NCBI RefSeq assembly: GCF_003955715.1
Contig: NZ_CP034463.1
Span: forward strand, 5,208,001 to 5,272,000
Source: Streptomyces aquilus
Lineage (GTDB): Bacteria; Actinomycetota; Actinomycetes; Streptomycetales; Streptomycetaceae
DNA: 64,000 nucleotides
Reading direction: 5' to 3'
Under the pieces are notes generated by a model. It had not been told where the DNA came from and searched no databases. It saw only the letters and a list, made by a program, of their open reading frames with translations. The position numbers were made by a program, and so were the translations under genes. This document shows positions 8,486 to 17,824 of the stretch, piece by piece; the stretch's first letter is position 1, and the number at the start of each line of letters is the position of its first letter.

Positions 8486-9328
8486 TCAGTTCGCCGAGCG
8501 CCGGTCCCTGACCGACCGCCAGCGCTCCACGAGCCGCCCGTAGGCCTCCCCCGCGGCCGCCCCGTCACCCCGGCGCAGCGCCTCGATGCCCTCGGCCACG
8601 TCCGCCGCCGAGTGGTCGTCCTCCAGCTCGCCGGCCGGCAGCGTGTGCACCAGGCCGCCGTAGTCCAGCTCGACGAGCGAGCGCGGGTGGAACTCCTCCA
8701 GCCAACGCCCCACGTCCACCAGGCCGTCGATGAGCGGCCCCTCGTCGAGGGTGTCCTTCAGCGTCCTGAGGGCCCGCGCCACCCGCCGCCGCGCCTGCAC
8801 CATCGGCGTCCGGTAGCGCAGCATCGCCGGGATCTCCCCGGACCCCTTGTCGAAGGACCGCTCCTCGTCGCCGACCAGCACGAACCAGTGCAGCGGCACC
8901 TGCCAGGTCGAGGAGCGGATCCAGGGGCGGGCGTCCGGGTTCCGGATCAGCCACCGCTCGTAGTCCTGCGCCGCCTGCCGCCGTACGACCTCCGGCAGCA
9001 CCGCGTCCAGGACCGGCTTCGGCAGCTCCTCGCCCAGCTCCCCCAGGGCCTGCCAGCCGCGCAGCCGGGTCCGCCAGGGGCAGACGCAGACCACGCCGTC
9101 CACGTCCAGCACGAAGGCGTCGCTGCTCTCGTGCACCGGCACCGCCACCGGCGGGGTGGGCAGCAAGTCGGCCAGGGAGCGGCGCAGTTCGTCCTGGTAC
9201 GAGGGGCGGTCGGGGCGGCGGGCGTAGCGCGCCCAGTGGCCGCGCTCCGGCTCCGGGAAGGCGGCCAGCGGCTCGTACACGCGGAGATAGGTCGGATACG
9301 GGACGACCACCGAGGACACCTTGGGCAC
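8486..9328 (-). CDS. Conserved Streptomyces protein of unknown function
   Basis: A 280-residue protein. I chose GTG at 9328 because GGGAGGGAG lies at proper distance before it; a longer frame to 9379 lacks a ribosome site. The protein is soluble-looking and Trp/Arg rich, with no signal peptide or membrane helix. Features are an N-terminal [19 protein letters not shown] segment, a central [19 protein letters not shown], and a conserved-looking [12 protein letters not shown] do not recognise a characterised domain. It is divergent from valine dehydrogenase and lies upstream of bldC, an arrangement I recall as conserved in Streptomyces. Confidence 0.75.
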   Translation of the reverse strand: MPKVSSVVVPYPTYLRVYEPLAAFPEPERGHWARYARRPDRPSYQDELRRSLADLLPTPPVAVPVHESSDAFVLDVDGVVCVCPWRTRLRGWQALGELGEELPKPVLDAVLPEVVRRQAAQDYERWLIRNPDARPWIRSSTWQVPLHWFVLVGDEERSFDKGSGEIPAMLRYRTPMVQARRRVARALRTLKDTLDEGPLIDGLVDVGRWLEEFHPRSLVELDYGGLVHTLPAGELEDDHSAADVAEGIEALRRGDGAAAGEAYGRLVERWRSVRDRRSAN

Positions 9329-9550
9329 GCCTGCTCCCTCCCCCGCCCGCTGCCAGGAAAACCTTCGGAACCCGCTCACAAACGGGCGCGAAATCTATGC
9401 AAATCGTCGCACGGGGGTACTCCGTGCGTAGGTGATCCTGAGCACGGCGAGGTGGGCGGGTCCGGTCAGGCTCTAATCTCGTGCCCACAGCGCCCGCCAC
9501 CCTTACGGGAGCTGGTCCCAACCGCCGCTACGCATCCAGGAGTCACCACC

Positions 9551-10648
9551 GTGACCGAAGTATCAGCCGGCGTCCTGCACACCCTGTTCCACTCGGACCA
9601 GGGCGGTCATGAGCAAGTCGTGCTCTGCCAGGACCGTGCCAGTGGCCTGAAGGCCGTCATCGCCATCCACTCCACCGCGCTGGGCCCCGCCCTCGGCGGC
9701 ACCCGCTTCTACCCGTACGCGACCGAGGAGGAGGCCGTCGCCGACGCCCTGAACCTCGCACGCGGGATGTCGTACAAGAACGCCATGGCCGGCCTGGACC
9801 ACGGCGGCGGCAAGGCCGTGATCATCGGCGACCCGGACACGGTCAAGAGCGAGGAGCTGCTGCTCGCCTACGGCCGGTTCGTGGCCTCGCTCGGCGGGCG
9901 CTACGTCACGGCCTGCGACGTCGGTACGTACGTCGCCGACATGGACGTCGTCGCCCGTGAGTGCCGGTGGACGACCGGGCGTTCGCCCGAGAACGGCGGC
10001 GCCGGCGACTCCTCCGTGCTCACCGCGTTCGGCGTCTACCAGGGCATGCGGGCCTCCGCCGAGCACCTGTGGGGCGACCCCTCGCTGGCCGGCCGGAAGG
10101 TCGGCATCGCGGGCGTCGGCAAGGTCGGCCACCACCTGGTGACCCACCTGCGCGAGGAGGGCGCCGAGGTCGTCATCACGGACGTCCGCGAGGAGGCCGT
10201 GGGCCGCATCCTGGCCGCCCACCCGACCGGCGTCACGGCCGTCGCCGACACCGCCACCCTGATCCGCGCCGAGGGCCTCGACATCTACGCCCCCTGCGCG
10301 CTGGGCGGCGCCCTGAACGACGACACCGTGCCCGCGCTGACCGCGAGGATCGTCTGCGGCGCGGCCAACAACCAGCTCGCCCACCCGGGTGTGGAGAAGG
10401 ATCTCGCCGACCGCGGCATCCTCTACGCGCCGGACTACGTGGTGAACGCGGGCGGGGTCATCCAGGTCGCCGACGAGCTGCACGGCTTCGACTTCGACCG
10501 GTGCAAGGCGAAGGCGGCGAAGATCTACGACACCACGCTCGCCATATTCGCACGTGCGAAGGCGGACGGTATCCCGCCGGCCGCCGCGGCCGACCGGATC
10601 GCCGAGCAGCGGATGCATGAGGCGGCGGTGGCGCACCGGGCGCGCTGA
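9551..10648 (+). CDS. vdh: Valine (branched-chain amino acid) dehydrogenase
   Basis: A 365-residue NAD-dependent dehydrogenase of the Glu/Leu/Phe/Val family, matching the length of Streptomyces Vdh. GTG 9551 follows AGGAG; the open frame extends far upstream but the homology starts here. Catalytic-domain motifs are [10 protein letters not shown], the substrate-binding Lys76 in MSYKNAMAG and the catalytic Lys88 in HGGGKAVI. The C-terminal Rossmann domain has GVGKVG and later GAANNQL and [11 protein letters not shown]. It converts L-valine and related amino acids to 2-oxo acids, feeding acyl-CoA precursors for branched fatty acids and polyketides. It is transcribed alone and divergently from the preceding gene. 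Confidence 0.95.
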   Translation: MTEVSAGVLHTLFHSDQGGHEQVVLCQDRASGLKAVIAIHSTALGPALGGTRFYPYATEEEAVADALNLARGMSYKNAMAGLDHGGGKAVIIGDPDTVKSEELLLAYGRFVASLGGRYVTACDVGTYVADMDVVARECRWTTGRSPENGGAGDSSVLTAFGVYQGMRASAEHLWGDPSLAGRKVGIAGVGKVGHHLVTHLREEGAEVVITDVREEAVGRILAAHPTGVTAVADTATLIRAEGLDIYAPCALGGALNDDTVPALTARIVCGAANNQLAHPGVEKDLADRGILYAPDYVVNAGGVIQVADELHGFDFDRCKAKAAKIYDTTLAIFARAKADGIPPAAAADRIAEQRMHEAAVAHRAR

Positions 10649-10941
10649 CCGTCGTAGCGGCGCATGGCCGGTACCCGTCGGCGGGCACTTAGAGAGAACT
10701 CTCACGTTCGTCGGCGGGTCGGCCGCCAAGAAGTGGTTAAAATCGCGGTTGACCAGCGGGGACAGGGCGCCTCGCGGGTTCTGGGGCCAGGCCCGTCCTG
10801 CGGGCGACGTACCGTATGGGCGTGGGCTCAGGTACCGTGGAAGCCCTACGGGCCGGTCTCTCTGCGGAGAGCCCGTTCCAGATCATGAACGCGTGTCAAG
10901 ACTCTGGGGCCATCGAGCCCCGTCACCGAGGGGGTCGAGCC

Positions 10942-11196
10942 ATGGGGCGCGGCCGGGCAAAGGCCAAGCAGACGAAGGTCGCCCGCCAGCTGAAGTACAG
11001 CAGCGGCGGGACTGACCTGTCGCGTCTGGCCAATGAGCTGGGCGCTTCGACTTCGCAACAGCCGCCGAATGGCGAGCCGTTCGAAGACGACGATGAAGAC
11101 GACCCGTACGCCCAGTACGCGGATCTCTATAACGACGACGATGAGGACGAGGACGACGAGTCCGGTCCGTCGTCGCAGCAACGCCGCGGCGCTTGA
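10942..11196 (+). CDS. DUF3073 small acidic protein
   Basis: An 84-residue protein. ATG 10942 is preceded by GAGGGGGT, and the DUF3073 signature (MGRGRAKAKQTKVARQLKY) begins exactly there. The N-terminus is strongly basic, followed by DLSRLANELG, then a very acidic tail (EDDDEDDPYAQYADLYNDDDEDEDDE). The basic/acidic polarity suggests a nucleic-acid or protein-binding partner, but no function is known for the family. It converges on purM across a shared terminator. Confidence 0.85.
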   Translation: MGRGRAKAKQTKVARQLKYSSGGTDLSRLANELGASTSQQPPNGEPFEDDDEDDPYAQYADLYNDDDEDEDDESGPSSQQRRGA

Positions 11197-11212
11197 CGCT
11201 CCAGCAGTGCGC

Positions 11213-11253
11213 AACCCGGTCCGGTAGTGGTCCACACCACCGGACCGGGTTTT
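11213..11253. terminator. Bidirectional terminator between DUF3073 gene and purM
   Basis: A 13-bp stem (11213-11225 with 11239-11251) ending in TTTT on the plus strand. It lies between two convergent stop codons. Confidence 0.85.
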
Positions 11254-11278
11254 GCGCTGCCAGTCAGCGGCGGCCTGC

Positions 11279-12343
11279 TCAGGCGTAGTCCCCGACCAGC
11301 TCCGCGCCCGTGGCGTGGTCGCCGCGGTCGGTGATCTCGCCGGCTACCCAGGCCTCGACCCCGCGGTCGGCCAGCGTCGCGAGTGCCACGTCCGCCGACT
11401 CTTCGGGGACGATCGCGATCATGCCGACGCCCATGTTCAGGGTCTTCTCCAGCTCCAGACGCTCGACCGAGCCGGTCCTGCCGACGAGGTCGAAGATCGG
11501 GGCCGGGGTCCAGGTGGAGCGGTCGACGATCGCGTGCAGGTCGTCGGGGATCACGCGGGCCAGGTTGGCGGCGAGGCCACCACCGGTGACATGCGAGTAG
11601 GCGTGCACGTCGGTGGTGCGCATCAGCGCCAGGCAGTCCAGCGAGTAGATCTTGGTGGGCTCCAGGAGCTCCTCGCCGAGCGTGCGGCCCAGCTCCTCGA
11701 TCCGTGCGTCCAGGGACAGGCCCGCCTGGTTCAGCAGGACGTGCCGGACGAGCGAGTACCCGTTCGAGTGAAGACCGGAGGCCGCCATGGCGATGACCGC
11801 GTCACCCGTACGGATGCGATCGGGGCCGAGCAGCCGGTCGGCCTCCACGACGCCCGTACCGGCGCCGGCGACGTCGAAGTCGTCCGGGCCCAGCAGGCCG
11901 GGGTGCTCGGCCGTCTCGCCGCCGACCAGGGCGCAGCCGGCGAGGACACAGCCCTCGGCGATGCCCTTGACGATCGCGGCGACCCGCTCGGGGTGGACCT
12001 TGCCGACGCAGATGTAGTCGGTCATGAACAGCGGCTCGGCGCCGCACACCACGATGTCGTCCATGACCATCGCGACCAGGTCGTGGCCGATCGTGTCGTA
12101 GACGCCCAGCTGGCGCGCGATGTCCACCTTGGTGCCCACGCCGTCGGTGGCGGAGGCGAGGAGGGGACGCTCGTAGTTCTTGAGGGCGGAGGCGTCGAAG
12201 AGGCCGGCGAAACCGCCGAGGCCGCCGAGGACCTCGGGGCGCTGGGTCTTCTTGACCCACTCCTTCATGAGTTCTACGGCGCGGTCGCCCGCCTCGATGT
12301 CGACGCCCGCGCTCGCATAGCTGGCACCAGTTGTCTCAGACAT
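11279..12343 (-). CDS. purM: Phosphoribosylformylglycinamidine cyclo-ligase (AIR synthetase) PurM
   Basis: A 354-residue PurM. It closes FGAM to aminoimidazole ribonucleotide with ATP, step 5 of purine synthesis. ATG 12343 was chosen because the family N-terminus (MSETTGASYASAGVDIEAGDR) starts there. Motifs include ASATDGVGTK, GHDLVAMVMDDIVVCGAEP, GCALVGGETAEHPG and VTGGGLAANLARV, all ATP/FGAM-binding segments of the family. It lies 32 bp downstream of purF and is very likely co-transcribed with it. Confidence 0.97.
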   Translation of the reverse strand: MSETTGASYASAGVDIEAGDRAVELMKEWVKKTQRPEVLGGLGGFAGLFDASALKNYERPLLASATDGVGTKVDIARQLGVYDTIGHDLVAMVMDDIVVCGAEPLFMTDYICVGKVHPERVAAIVKGIAEGCVLAGCALVGGETAEHPGLLGPDDFDVAGAGTGVVEADRLLGPDRIRTGDAVIAMAASGLHSNGYSLVRHVLLNQAGLSLDARIEELGRTLGEELLEPTKIYSLDCLALMRTTDVHAYSHVTGGGLAANLARVIPDDLHAIVDRSTWTPAPIFDLVGRTGSVERLELEKTLNMGVGMIAIVPEESADVALATLADRGVEAWVAGEITDRGDHATGAELVGDYA

Positions 12344-12375
12344 GGGGTGAGAACTTTCGTGTCGTACTACGGGGC

Positions 12376-13905
12376 TTACGGGCGACGGATCGCGTCGGCC
12401 GCCGCCGTGGCCGCGGGACCCGCGGCCAGTTCGGTCTCCAGGAGCTGCTTGCCGAGCAGCTCGGGGTCCGGGAGCTCCATCGGGTACTCGCCGTCGAAGC
12501 AGGCGCGGCAGAGGTTCGGCTTGGCGATGGTGGTCGCCTCGATCATGCCGTCGATGGAGATGTAGGCGAGGGAGTCGGCGCCCAGGCTGGTGCCGATCTC
12601 GTCGATCGTCATGCCGTTGGCGATGAGCTCCGCGCGGGTGGCGAAGTCGATGCCGAAGAAGCAGGGCCACTTGACCGGCGGCGAGGAGATCCGGATGTGG
12701 ACCTCGGCGGCGCCCGCCTCGCGGAGCATGCGGACCAGGGCGCGCTGGGTGTTGCCGCGCACGATCGAGTCGTCGACGACGACCAGGCGCTTGCCCTTGA
12801 TGACTTCCTTCAGCGGGTTCAGCTTCAGACGGATGCCGAGCTGCCGGATCGTCTGGGAGGGCTGGATGAACGTACGACCGACGTACGCGTTCTTCACCAG
12901 GCCCGCGCCGAACGGGATGCCGGAGGCCTCCGCGTAGCCGATGGCGGCCGGGGTGCCCGACTCCGGAGTCGCTATGACCAGGTCCGCCTCGACCGGGGCT
13001 TCCTTCGCCAGCTTGCGGCCCATCTCCACGCGGGAGAGGTACACGTTGCGGCCGGCGATGTCGGTGTCGGGGCGCGCGAGGTAGACGTACTCGAAGACAC
13101 AGCCCTTGGGCTTCGCTTCCGCGAATCGGGAGGTGCGCAGGCCGTTCTCGTCGATGGCGACGAACTCGCCCGGCTCGATCTCGCGGACGTAGGACGCGCC
13201 GCAGATGTCGAGGGCGGCGGACTCCGAGGCGACGACCCAGCCGCGCTCCAGGCGGCCGAGGACCAGCGGGCGGATGCCCTGCGGGTCGCGGGCGGCGTAG
13301 AGCGTGTGCTCGTCCATGAAGACGAGGGAGAACGCGCCGCGCACCTGCGGAAGGACCGTGTGAGCGGCCTCCTCGATGGTCAGCGGCTTGCCGTCCTCGT
13401 CGACCTGGGCCGCGAGGAGCGCGGTGAGCAGGTCGGTGTCGTTGGTGGCCGCGACGCGGGTCGAGCGGCCGTTGGTGTCCTTCGGGAGGTCGGCGACCAT
13501 CTCGGCGAGCTGCGCCGTGTTGACCAGGTTGCCGTTGTGGCCGAGCGCGATCGAGCCGTGCGCGGTGGCACGGAACGTCGGCTGGGCGTTCTCCCACACG
13601 GAGGCACCGGTGGTCGAGTAGCGGGCGTGTCCGACCGCGATGTGACCCTGGAGCGAACCGAGAGAGGTCTCGTCGAAGACCTGGGACACGAGGCCCATGT
13701 CCTTGAAGACGAGGATCTGGGAGCCGTTGCTGACCGCGATACCCGCGGATTCCTGGCCCCGATGCTGGAGGGCGTAGAGCCCGAAGTAAGTGAGCTTGGC
13801 GACCTCTTCACCCGGAGCCCAGACACCGAAGACGCCACACGCGTCCTGGGGGCCTTTCTCGCCGGGGAGCAGATCATGATTGAGTCGACCGTCACCACGT
13901 GGCAC
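12376..13905 (-). CDS. purF: Amidophosphoribosyltransferase PurF
   Basis: A 509-residue enzyme for the first committed step of purine synthesis: PRPP plus glutamine gives phosphoribosylamine. Cys23 (in DACGVFGVW) becomes the N-terminal nucleophile after removal of the propeptide; the glutaminase domain also shows RHRGQESAG and GHNGNLVN. The C-terminal phosphoribosyltransferase domain has the PRPP loop VVVDDSIVRGNT. It starts with GTG at 13905. First gene of purF-purM. Confidence 0.97.
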   Translation of the reverse strand: MPRGDGRLNHDLLPGEKGPQDACGVFGVWAPGEEVAKLTYFGLYALQHRGQESAGIAVSNGSQILVFKDMGLVSQVFDETSLGSLQGHIAVGHARYSTTGASVWENAQPTFRATAHGSIALGHNGNLVNTAQLAEMVADLPKDTNGRSTRVAATNDTDLLTALLAAQVDEDGKPLTIEEAAHTVLPQVRGAFSLVFMDEHTLYAARDPQGIRPLVLGRLERGWVVASESAALDICGASYVREIEPGEFVAIDENGLRTSRFAEAKPKGCVFEYVYLARPDTDIAGRNVYLSRVEMGRKLAKEAPVEADLVIATPESGTPAAIGYAEASGIPFGAGLVKNAYVGRTFIQPSQTIRQLGIRLKLNPLKEVIKGKRLVVVDDSIVRGNTQRALVRMLREAGAAEVHIRISSPPVKWPCFFGIDFATRAELIANGMTIDEIGTSLGADSLAYISIDGMIEATTIAKPNLCRACFDGEYPMELPDPELLGKQLLETELAAGPAATAAADAIRRP

Positions 13906-13966
13906 GTCCCCGAGTGTAGGCGAGGTCGTCCACTGGTCCGAATTGGGGATACGGACCTTTACGGGA

Positions 13967-14725
13967 TCACTCGGCCGCGACCGCGTTGGTGGTTTTTCCG
14001 TTTTCGCTGGTCAGCGTGAGGGCTCGATGATCCAGTGCGTACTTCACCGTGCCGTCGAAGAGGCCCAGGAGGGTCTTCTCCGTCTTCATGAGTGAGGTGT
14101 CGCACACCATTCGGGTGGTGGCGGGGGCGCCCAGGGTGATATGTCCGTCGCGGACCGTGGCGGTCGCCGTGACCTTGTTGCAGCCGAGGCTGCCGGTGAC
14201 CTTGCCGGTCCTCCGGTCGAAGACGAGGTGGGCGTCGCCGGTGGGACTCGGTGAGGTGATGTCCCATTTCGTGCCGTACAGCGGGGCGTCCGGTTCCTCG
14301 GTGAGGCGGACGGTGTCGCCGTCGTCGGTGGTGAGGGTGAGCCGGTGGTCGGTGACGTCGGTCTTCAGGGCGCCGGCGGTGAGGGTGCGGGCGAGGGTCC
14401 GTTCGAAGGCCATGGGGCGTTCCCCGCAGGCCATCTCGGTCGTCGTGGTGTCGCTGAGCCGGAGGGCGCCGTCCTCGAAGGCGACCTTGGCGTTGAAGTG
14501 GTTGCAGCCGTAGTCGCCGGCCGCCTTGCCGTCCTCGATCGTGACGTTCGCCCCGGCGGGGGCCCGGTGGGTGGTGCCGTCCACGGTGACGCTGTCGACG
14601 CTCCAGTGGATGCCGGTGACGGATCGCTCGGCAGCCACCGAACCGCCGTCGGCCTGCTCGGTTCCGCAGGCCGCGGCGAGCGGGAGGACGGTCAGGACGG
14701 CGAGGGTCATTCGCTGTTTGTCCAT
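13967..14725 (-). CDS. META-domain lipoprotein
   Basis: A 252-residue protein with a lipoprotein signal peptide; the lipobox LAAAC places the lipidated Cys at residue 20. The rest holds two META (HslJ-like) domains. Both show the family pattern of a Trp near the start (IHWSVDSV and TKWDITS), a GCNHF or GCNKV turn, and a Met-Ala-Cys/Met-Val-Cys segment (TEMACGERP, TRMVCDTSL). Domain 1 is about residues 40-130, domain 2 about 145-245. META proteins are linked to stress or outer-layer stability in other bacteria, but no precise function is established. It is a single gene after purF. Confidence 0.85.
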   Translation of the reverse strand: MDKQRMTLAVLTVLPLAAACGTEQADGGSVAAERSVTGIHWSVDSVTVDGTTHRAPAGANVTIEDGKAAGDYGCNHFNAKVAFEDGALRLSDTTTTEMACGERPMAFERTLARTLTAGALKTDVTDHRLTLTTDDGDTVRLTEEPDAPLYGTKWDITSPSPTGDAHLVFDRRTGKVTGSLGCNKVTATATVRDGHITLGAPATTRMVCDTSLMKTEKTLLGLFDGTVKYALDHRALTLTSENGKTTNAVAAE

Positions 14726-14774
14726 GGCGGTGGGACGGGTGGGGCGGAGGACCGGTTCCTCAACCGTGTGCGGA

Positions 14775-15572
14775 TCAGCCCATCAGGGGCAGCAGACTGC
14801 CCAGATCCGCCCGCTCCCCGCTCGCACTCACCTTGGCGTCCTCGACCGCGTCCTTCCAGGTCAGCCGCCCGGTCGCGAGCCTGATCCAGGTCAGCGGGTC
14901 GGTCTCGACGACGTTGGGCGGGGTGCCGCGGGTGTGCCGGAGGCCCTCGACGCACTGCACCACGGCGTACGGCGGGATCCGCACCTCGGTCGAGCCGCCG
15001 GGGGCCTTCACGGCGAGCGCGTCGGCGAGCAGCCGGGTGCAGGCGGCCAGGGCCTGGCGGTCGTACGGGATGTCGAGGCCGGGGACGGCGGCGTTCAGGT
15101 CGTCGGTGTGGACGACGAGTTCGACGGTCCGGGTGACCAGGTAGTCGGCGAGGGTCATGGCGCCGGTGCGGCTGCCGATGAGGCGGTCGTCGGGTGCCTG
15201 GTCGAGGCTCTGGATGAAGCGTTCCTCGGTGCGGGCGTAGAGGGCGTCGAGGTCGGGGTTGTCCTGGGCCAGCCGCCGGGTGCCGTCGTCGATGTCGGCG
15301 CCTCGGGACGCGGTGGTGGCGGGCCAGTCCAGGAGAGCGAGGGCGCGCTTCGGCGGCTCCTCGGCCTCCAGGGCGTTGCTGATGGCGCCGACGGCCATGG
15401 TGAGGTGCGCGGCCAGGTCGCGGACGGTCCAGTCGCCGAGGCGGGTGGGGCCGGCCAACTGCTCGGGGGTGAGGGTGCGTACGGCCTGTCGTACGGTCCC
15501 GAACTGGGTGAGCACCGCGGTGCGGATCTTGGCGGGGTCGTAGCTGCGAGCGCGCTTCTTGGCCGGTGGCAT
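14775..15572 (-). CDS. Maleylpyruvate isomerase family (mycothiol-dependent/DinB-like) protein
   Basis: A 265-residue protein. The N-terminal MDMPI/DinB-like four-helix domain is recognisable from the LGDWTVRDLAAHL segment and later TVELVVHTDDL, which supply His metal ligands. The C-terminal part (from about residue 175) resembles the small SCP2-like domain of this family (GGSTEVRIPP). Related enzymes use mycothiol, the actinobacterial thiol, in isomerisation or conjugation. The substrate is unknown. Its stop lies 49 bp beyond the start of the META gene, and its start is 10 bp from the TetR stop, so it may be read from the TetR promoter. Confidence 0.85.
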   Translation of the reverse strand: MPPAKKRARSYDPAKIRTAVLTQFGTVRQAVRTLTPEQLAGPTRLGDWTVRDLAAHLTMAVGAISNALEAEEPPKRALALLDWPATTASRGADIDDGTRRLAQDNPDLDALYARTEERFIQSLDQAPDDRLIGSRTGAMTLADYLVTRTVELVVHTDDLNAAVPGLDIPYDRQALAACTRLLADALAVKAPGGSTEVRIPPYAVVQCVEGLRHTRGTPPNVVETDPLTWIRLATGRLTWKDAVEDAKVSASGERADLGSLLPLMG

Positions 15573-15582
15573 GGGGGTCAGC

Positions 15583-16230
15583 CTAGGCCTGTCGGACGGC
15601 GTAGCCGGAGAGGCCCCCGGCCACCAACGCGAAGGCCCGCTCGGCTCGTTCGGCGGCGTCGGCGGCGACCTCGTCCACGCTCTCGCCGGCGTCGATGCGC
15701 AGGTGGTGCTCCTCGACCAGGGCCTGGCGGACGTGGGTGAGGGTGGAGGCGGCGATCAGGGCCAGGGTGCGGTCGCCGGTCTCCTCGGTGAGCAGGCCGG
15801 CGAGTTCGAGGGCGCCCTTCTCGGCCGAGACGTAGGCCCGGTCCCGCAGCACCGGCGTCGCCATGATCACCGAGCGGATCCGGCGCGCGAAGGGCTCGGC
15901 GTTCAAGCCGATCGAGGGGTCACGGCCGTCGATCATCTCCAGGAACTGCCGGCGTACGGCGTCCACGGCGGACTCGCCCGGCTTCCGGTCGCGCACCGCG
16001 CGGGCCGGATCGGAGAAATGGTTCTCCATGGGCTTGAAGACCAAGTCCTCTTTCGTGCCGAAGTAGTTGAAGACGGTCATCTTGGAGACCTCGGAGGCGT
16101 CGGCGATCTCCTGCACGGAGACGGCGTCGAAGCCCTTCTCGTCGAACAGCGCCACCGCGGTCCGGTAGATCCGCATCGCCGTCTGGAGCTTCTTGCGCTC
16201 GCGCAGCCCCATGCCCTCAGCAAAAGCCAT
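15583..16230 (-). CDS. TetR-family repressor, probably of the divergent MFS gene
   Basis: A 215-residue TetR regulator starting at ATG 16230. The N-terminal helix-turn-helix reads VSVQEIADASEVSKMTVFNYFGTKEDLV, classic for the family; the C-terminal ligand domain is variable. It is divergent from a 14-helix MFS exporter 78 bp away, the usual arrangement of a drug-responsive repressor and its pump. Near-repeats in the gap (16246-16276) may be its operator. The ligand is unknown. Confidence 0.88.
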   Translation of the reverse strand: MAFAEGMGLRERKKLQTAMRIYRTAVALFDEKGFDAVSVQEIADASEVSKMTVFNYFGTKEDLVFKPMENHFSDPARAVRDRKPGESAVDAVRRQFLEMIDGRDPSIGLNAEPFARRIRSVIMATPVLRDRAYVSAEKGALELAGLLTEETGDRTLALIAASTLTHVRQALVEEHHLRIDAGESVDEVAADAAERAERAFALVAGGLSGYAVRQA

Positions 16231-16245
16231 GCCGTCACTGTACCA

Positions 16246-16276
16246 AGATGAAACTTGATCCCAGATGAAACATTGA
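16246..16276. promoter_or_regulatory. Near-identical direct repeats between TetR and MFS genes
   Basis: AGATGAAACTTGA (16246-16258) and AGATGAAACATTGA (16263-16276) lie in the 78-bp divergent gap. They are the only repeated element there and are placed where a TetR dimer pair would cover both promoters. Confidence 0.45.
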
Positions 16277-16308
16277 CTCAGTACATGATTCTCGGGCATG
16301 GTGCTGCC

Positions 16309-17733
16309 ATGACCGAAACCCAGCGCAAGATCGGCTTCCTCGTCTGCCTCGCCACGATCGTGCTGGCCGTCCTGGACATGCAGATCGTGTCCGCGGCGAC
16401 CGTCCCGATCGTCCGGGACCTCGACCCCGCGCACGGCATCGACAAGATCCCGTGGCTGGTCAGCGCCTTCTCGCTGGCCTCGGCCGCGGTGCTCCCGCTC
16501 TACGGCAAGCTCTGCGACACCCTCGGCGCCAAGCAGGTCTTCCTCGGGGCCGTCGGCACCTTCCTGTTCGGCTCGGCGCTGTGCGGGGCCGCCCAGTCGA
16601 TCGGCCAGCTGATCGCCGCCCGGGCGGTGCAGGGCATCGGCGCCGGCGGGCTGATGAGCGTGACGATGGTGGTGATCGCCCAGCTCAAGGGGCCCGGCAA
16701 GGAGAAGGACAGCAAGGGCGCCGGCATGGGCGGCATCGTCGCGGGCGGCGGCATGGCGCTCGGTCCGTGGATCGGCGGAGTGCTCTCCGACCACGCGAGC
16801 TGGCGCTGGATCTTCTACGTCAACCTGCCCATCGGCATCACGGTCCTCGCCGTGTCCGCGCTGGTCCTGAAACTCCCCCGGCACACCGAGCGGCACCGCA
16901 TCGACTTCCCCGGCGCGGCCCTCGCCGCCGGCTTCTCCACCACGCTGCTGCTGGTCACCGAGTGGGGCGGCAAGGCGTACGACTGGACGTCCCCGCAGGT
17001 CATCGGAGTGGCGCTGGCTTCAGCCGCCTCGCTCGCGCTGTTCCTGCGCCGGCAGAAGACCGCCGCCGAGCCGATCCTGCCGCTGTCCATGTTCCGGGTC
17101 CCGGAGCTGCGCTGGGGCTTCGCCATCCAGGGGCTCGTCGGCGCGGCCATGGTCGGCTCGATGTACTACGTGATGGTCTATCTCCAGGTCGTCCGCTCCA
17201 TCGCGAGCTCCTCGGCGGGCCTGTACCTCATCCCCATGGCGATCGGCATGACCGTGGTCGGCGTCGTCACCGGCAAGCTCACCGAACGCGGCTGGTCCGA
17301 GCGGACGTTCGTGATCACCGGGTCCGCCGTCACCGCGGTCGCCTTCCTGCTGCTGGCCACCACCGGCACCCACACCTCACTGTGGTGGCTGCGCGCCGAA
17401 CTGCTCCTCGTCGGCGCCGGGTTCGGCCAGCTGATCGGCCAGCTCATCCAGCTCGTCCAGTACGCGGCACCCCGCCACCAGCTCGGGGTCGCCACCACCG
17501 GCATCCGCTTCTTCCAGACCCTCGGCACGGCCCTGGGCGCCGCTCTGTTCGGCACCCTGATCAGCAGGCTGAGCGACGGCACGGACATGCCGTCGTACGT
17601 CTCCGCCATGGACGCGGTGTTCCTGTGCGGGGCCGCGCTGATGGGGCTCGGGGTGGTGCTGGCGCTGCGGCTGCCGAAGGCGGGGCCCGCGTCCTCGGAG
17701 CGCGTCCCCGCTCCCGTGCCGGTCGGGAACTGA
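16309..17733 (+). CDS. MFS drug/proton antiporter, DHA2 (14-helix) type
   Basis: A 474-residue membrane exporter. The ATG at 16309 gives the usual short cytoplasmic start (MTETQRKIGFLVCLATIV); an upstream ATG at 16255 would leave only 24 bp of divergent promoter. Family motifs are LDMQIVSAATVPIVRDL (helix 1), PLYGKLCDTLGAKQ (motif A) and RAVQGIGAGGLMSV with GPWIGGVLSDH (motif C). About 14 membrane segments can be counted. It likely expels a toxic compound and is paired with the divergent TetR gene. The stop codon lies inside a 22-bp tandem duplication (17721-17764). Confidence 0.88.
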   Translation: MTETQRKIGFLVCLATIVLAVLDMQIVSAATVPIVRDLDPAHGIDKIPWLVSAFSLASAAVLPLYGKLCDTLGAKQVFLGAVGTFLFGSALCGAAQSIGQLIAARAVQGIGAGGLMSVTMVVIAQLKGPGKEKDSKGAGMGGIVAGGGMALGPWIGGVLSDHASWRWIFYVNLPIGITVLAVSALVLKLPRHTERHRIDFPGAALAAGFSTTLLLVTEWGGKAYDWTSPQVIGVALASAASLALFLRRQKTAAEPILPLSMFRVPELRWGFAIQGLVGAAMVGSMYYVMVYLQVVRSIASSSAGLYLIPMAIGMTVVGVVTGKLTERGWSERTFVITGSAVTAVAFLLLATTGTHTSLWWLRAELLLVGAGFGQLIGQLIQLVQYAAPRHQLGVATTGIRFFQTLGTALGAALFGTLISRLSDGTDMPSYVSAMDAVFLCGAALMGLGVVLALRLPKAGPASSERVPAPVPVGN

Positions 17734-17764
17734 GAGCGACTCGGTCGGGAACTGAGAGCGACTC
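17721..17764. repeat. 22-bp exact tandem duplication at the MFS stop codon
   Basis: The unit GGTCGGGAACTGAGAGCGAC plus TC occurs twice in a row (17721-17742 and 17743-17764). The first copy carries the codons for the last residues and the TGA stop; the second is non-coding. A recent replication-slippage event is likely. Confidence 0.9.
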
Positions 17765-17774
17765 GGCCACGCAT

Positions 17775-17808
17775 GAAGGCCCCGGCCGTCGCAACGGCCG
17801 GGGCCTTC
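17775..17808. terminator. Bidirectional terminator between MFS gene and purL
   Basis: A perfect 15-bp stem (17775-17789 with 17794-17808) with a 4-nt loop, between the convergent stops of the MFS gene and purL. Confidence 0.88.
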
Positions 17809-17824
17809 ACAGGCGTGTCACCGA

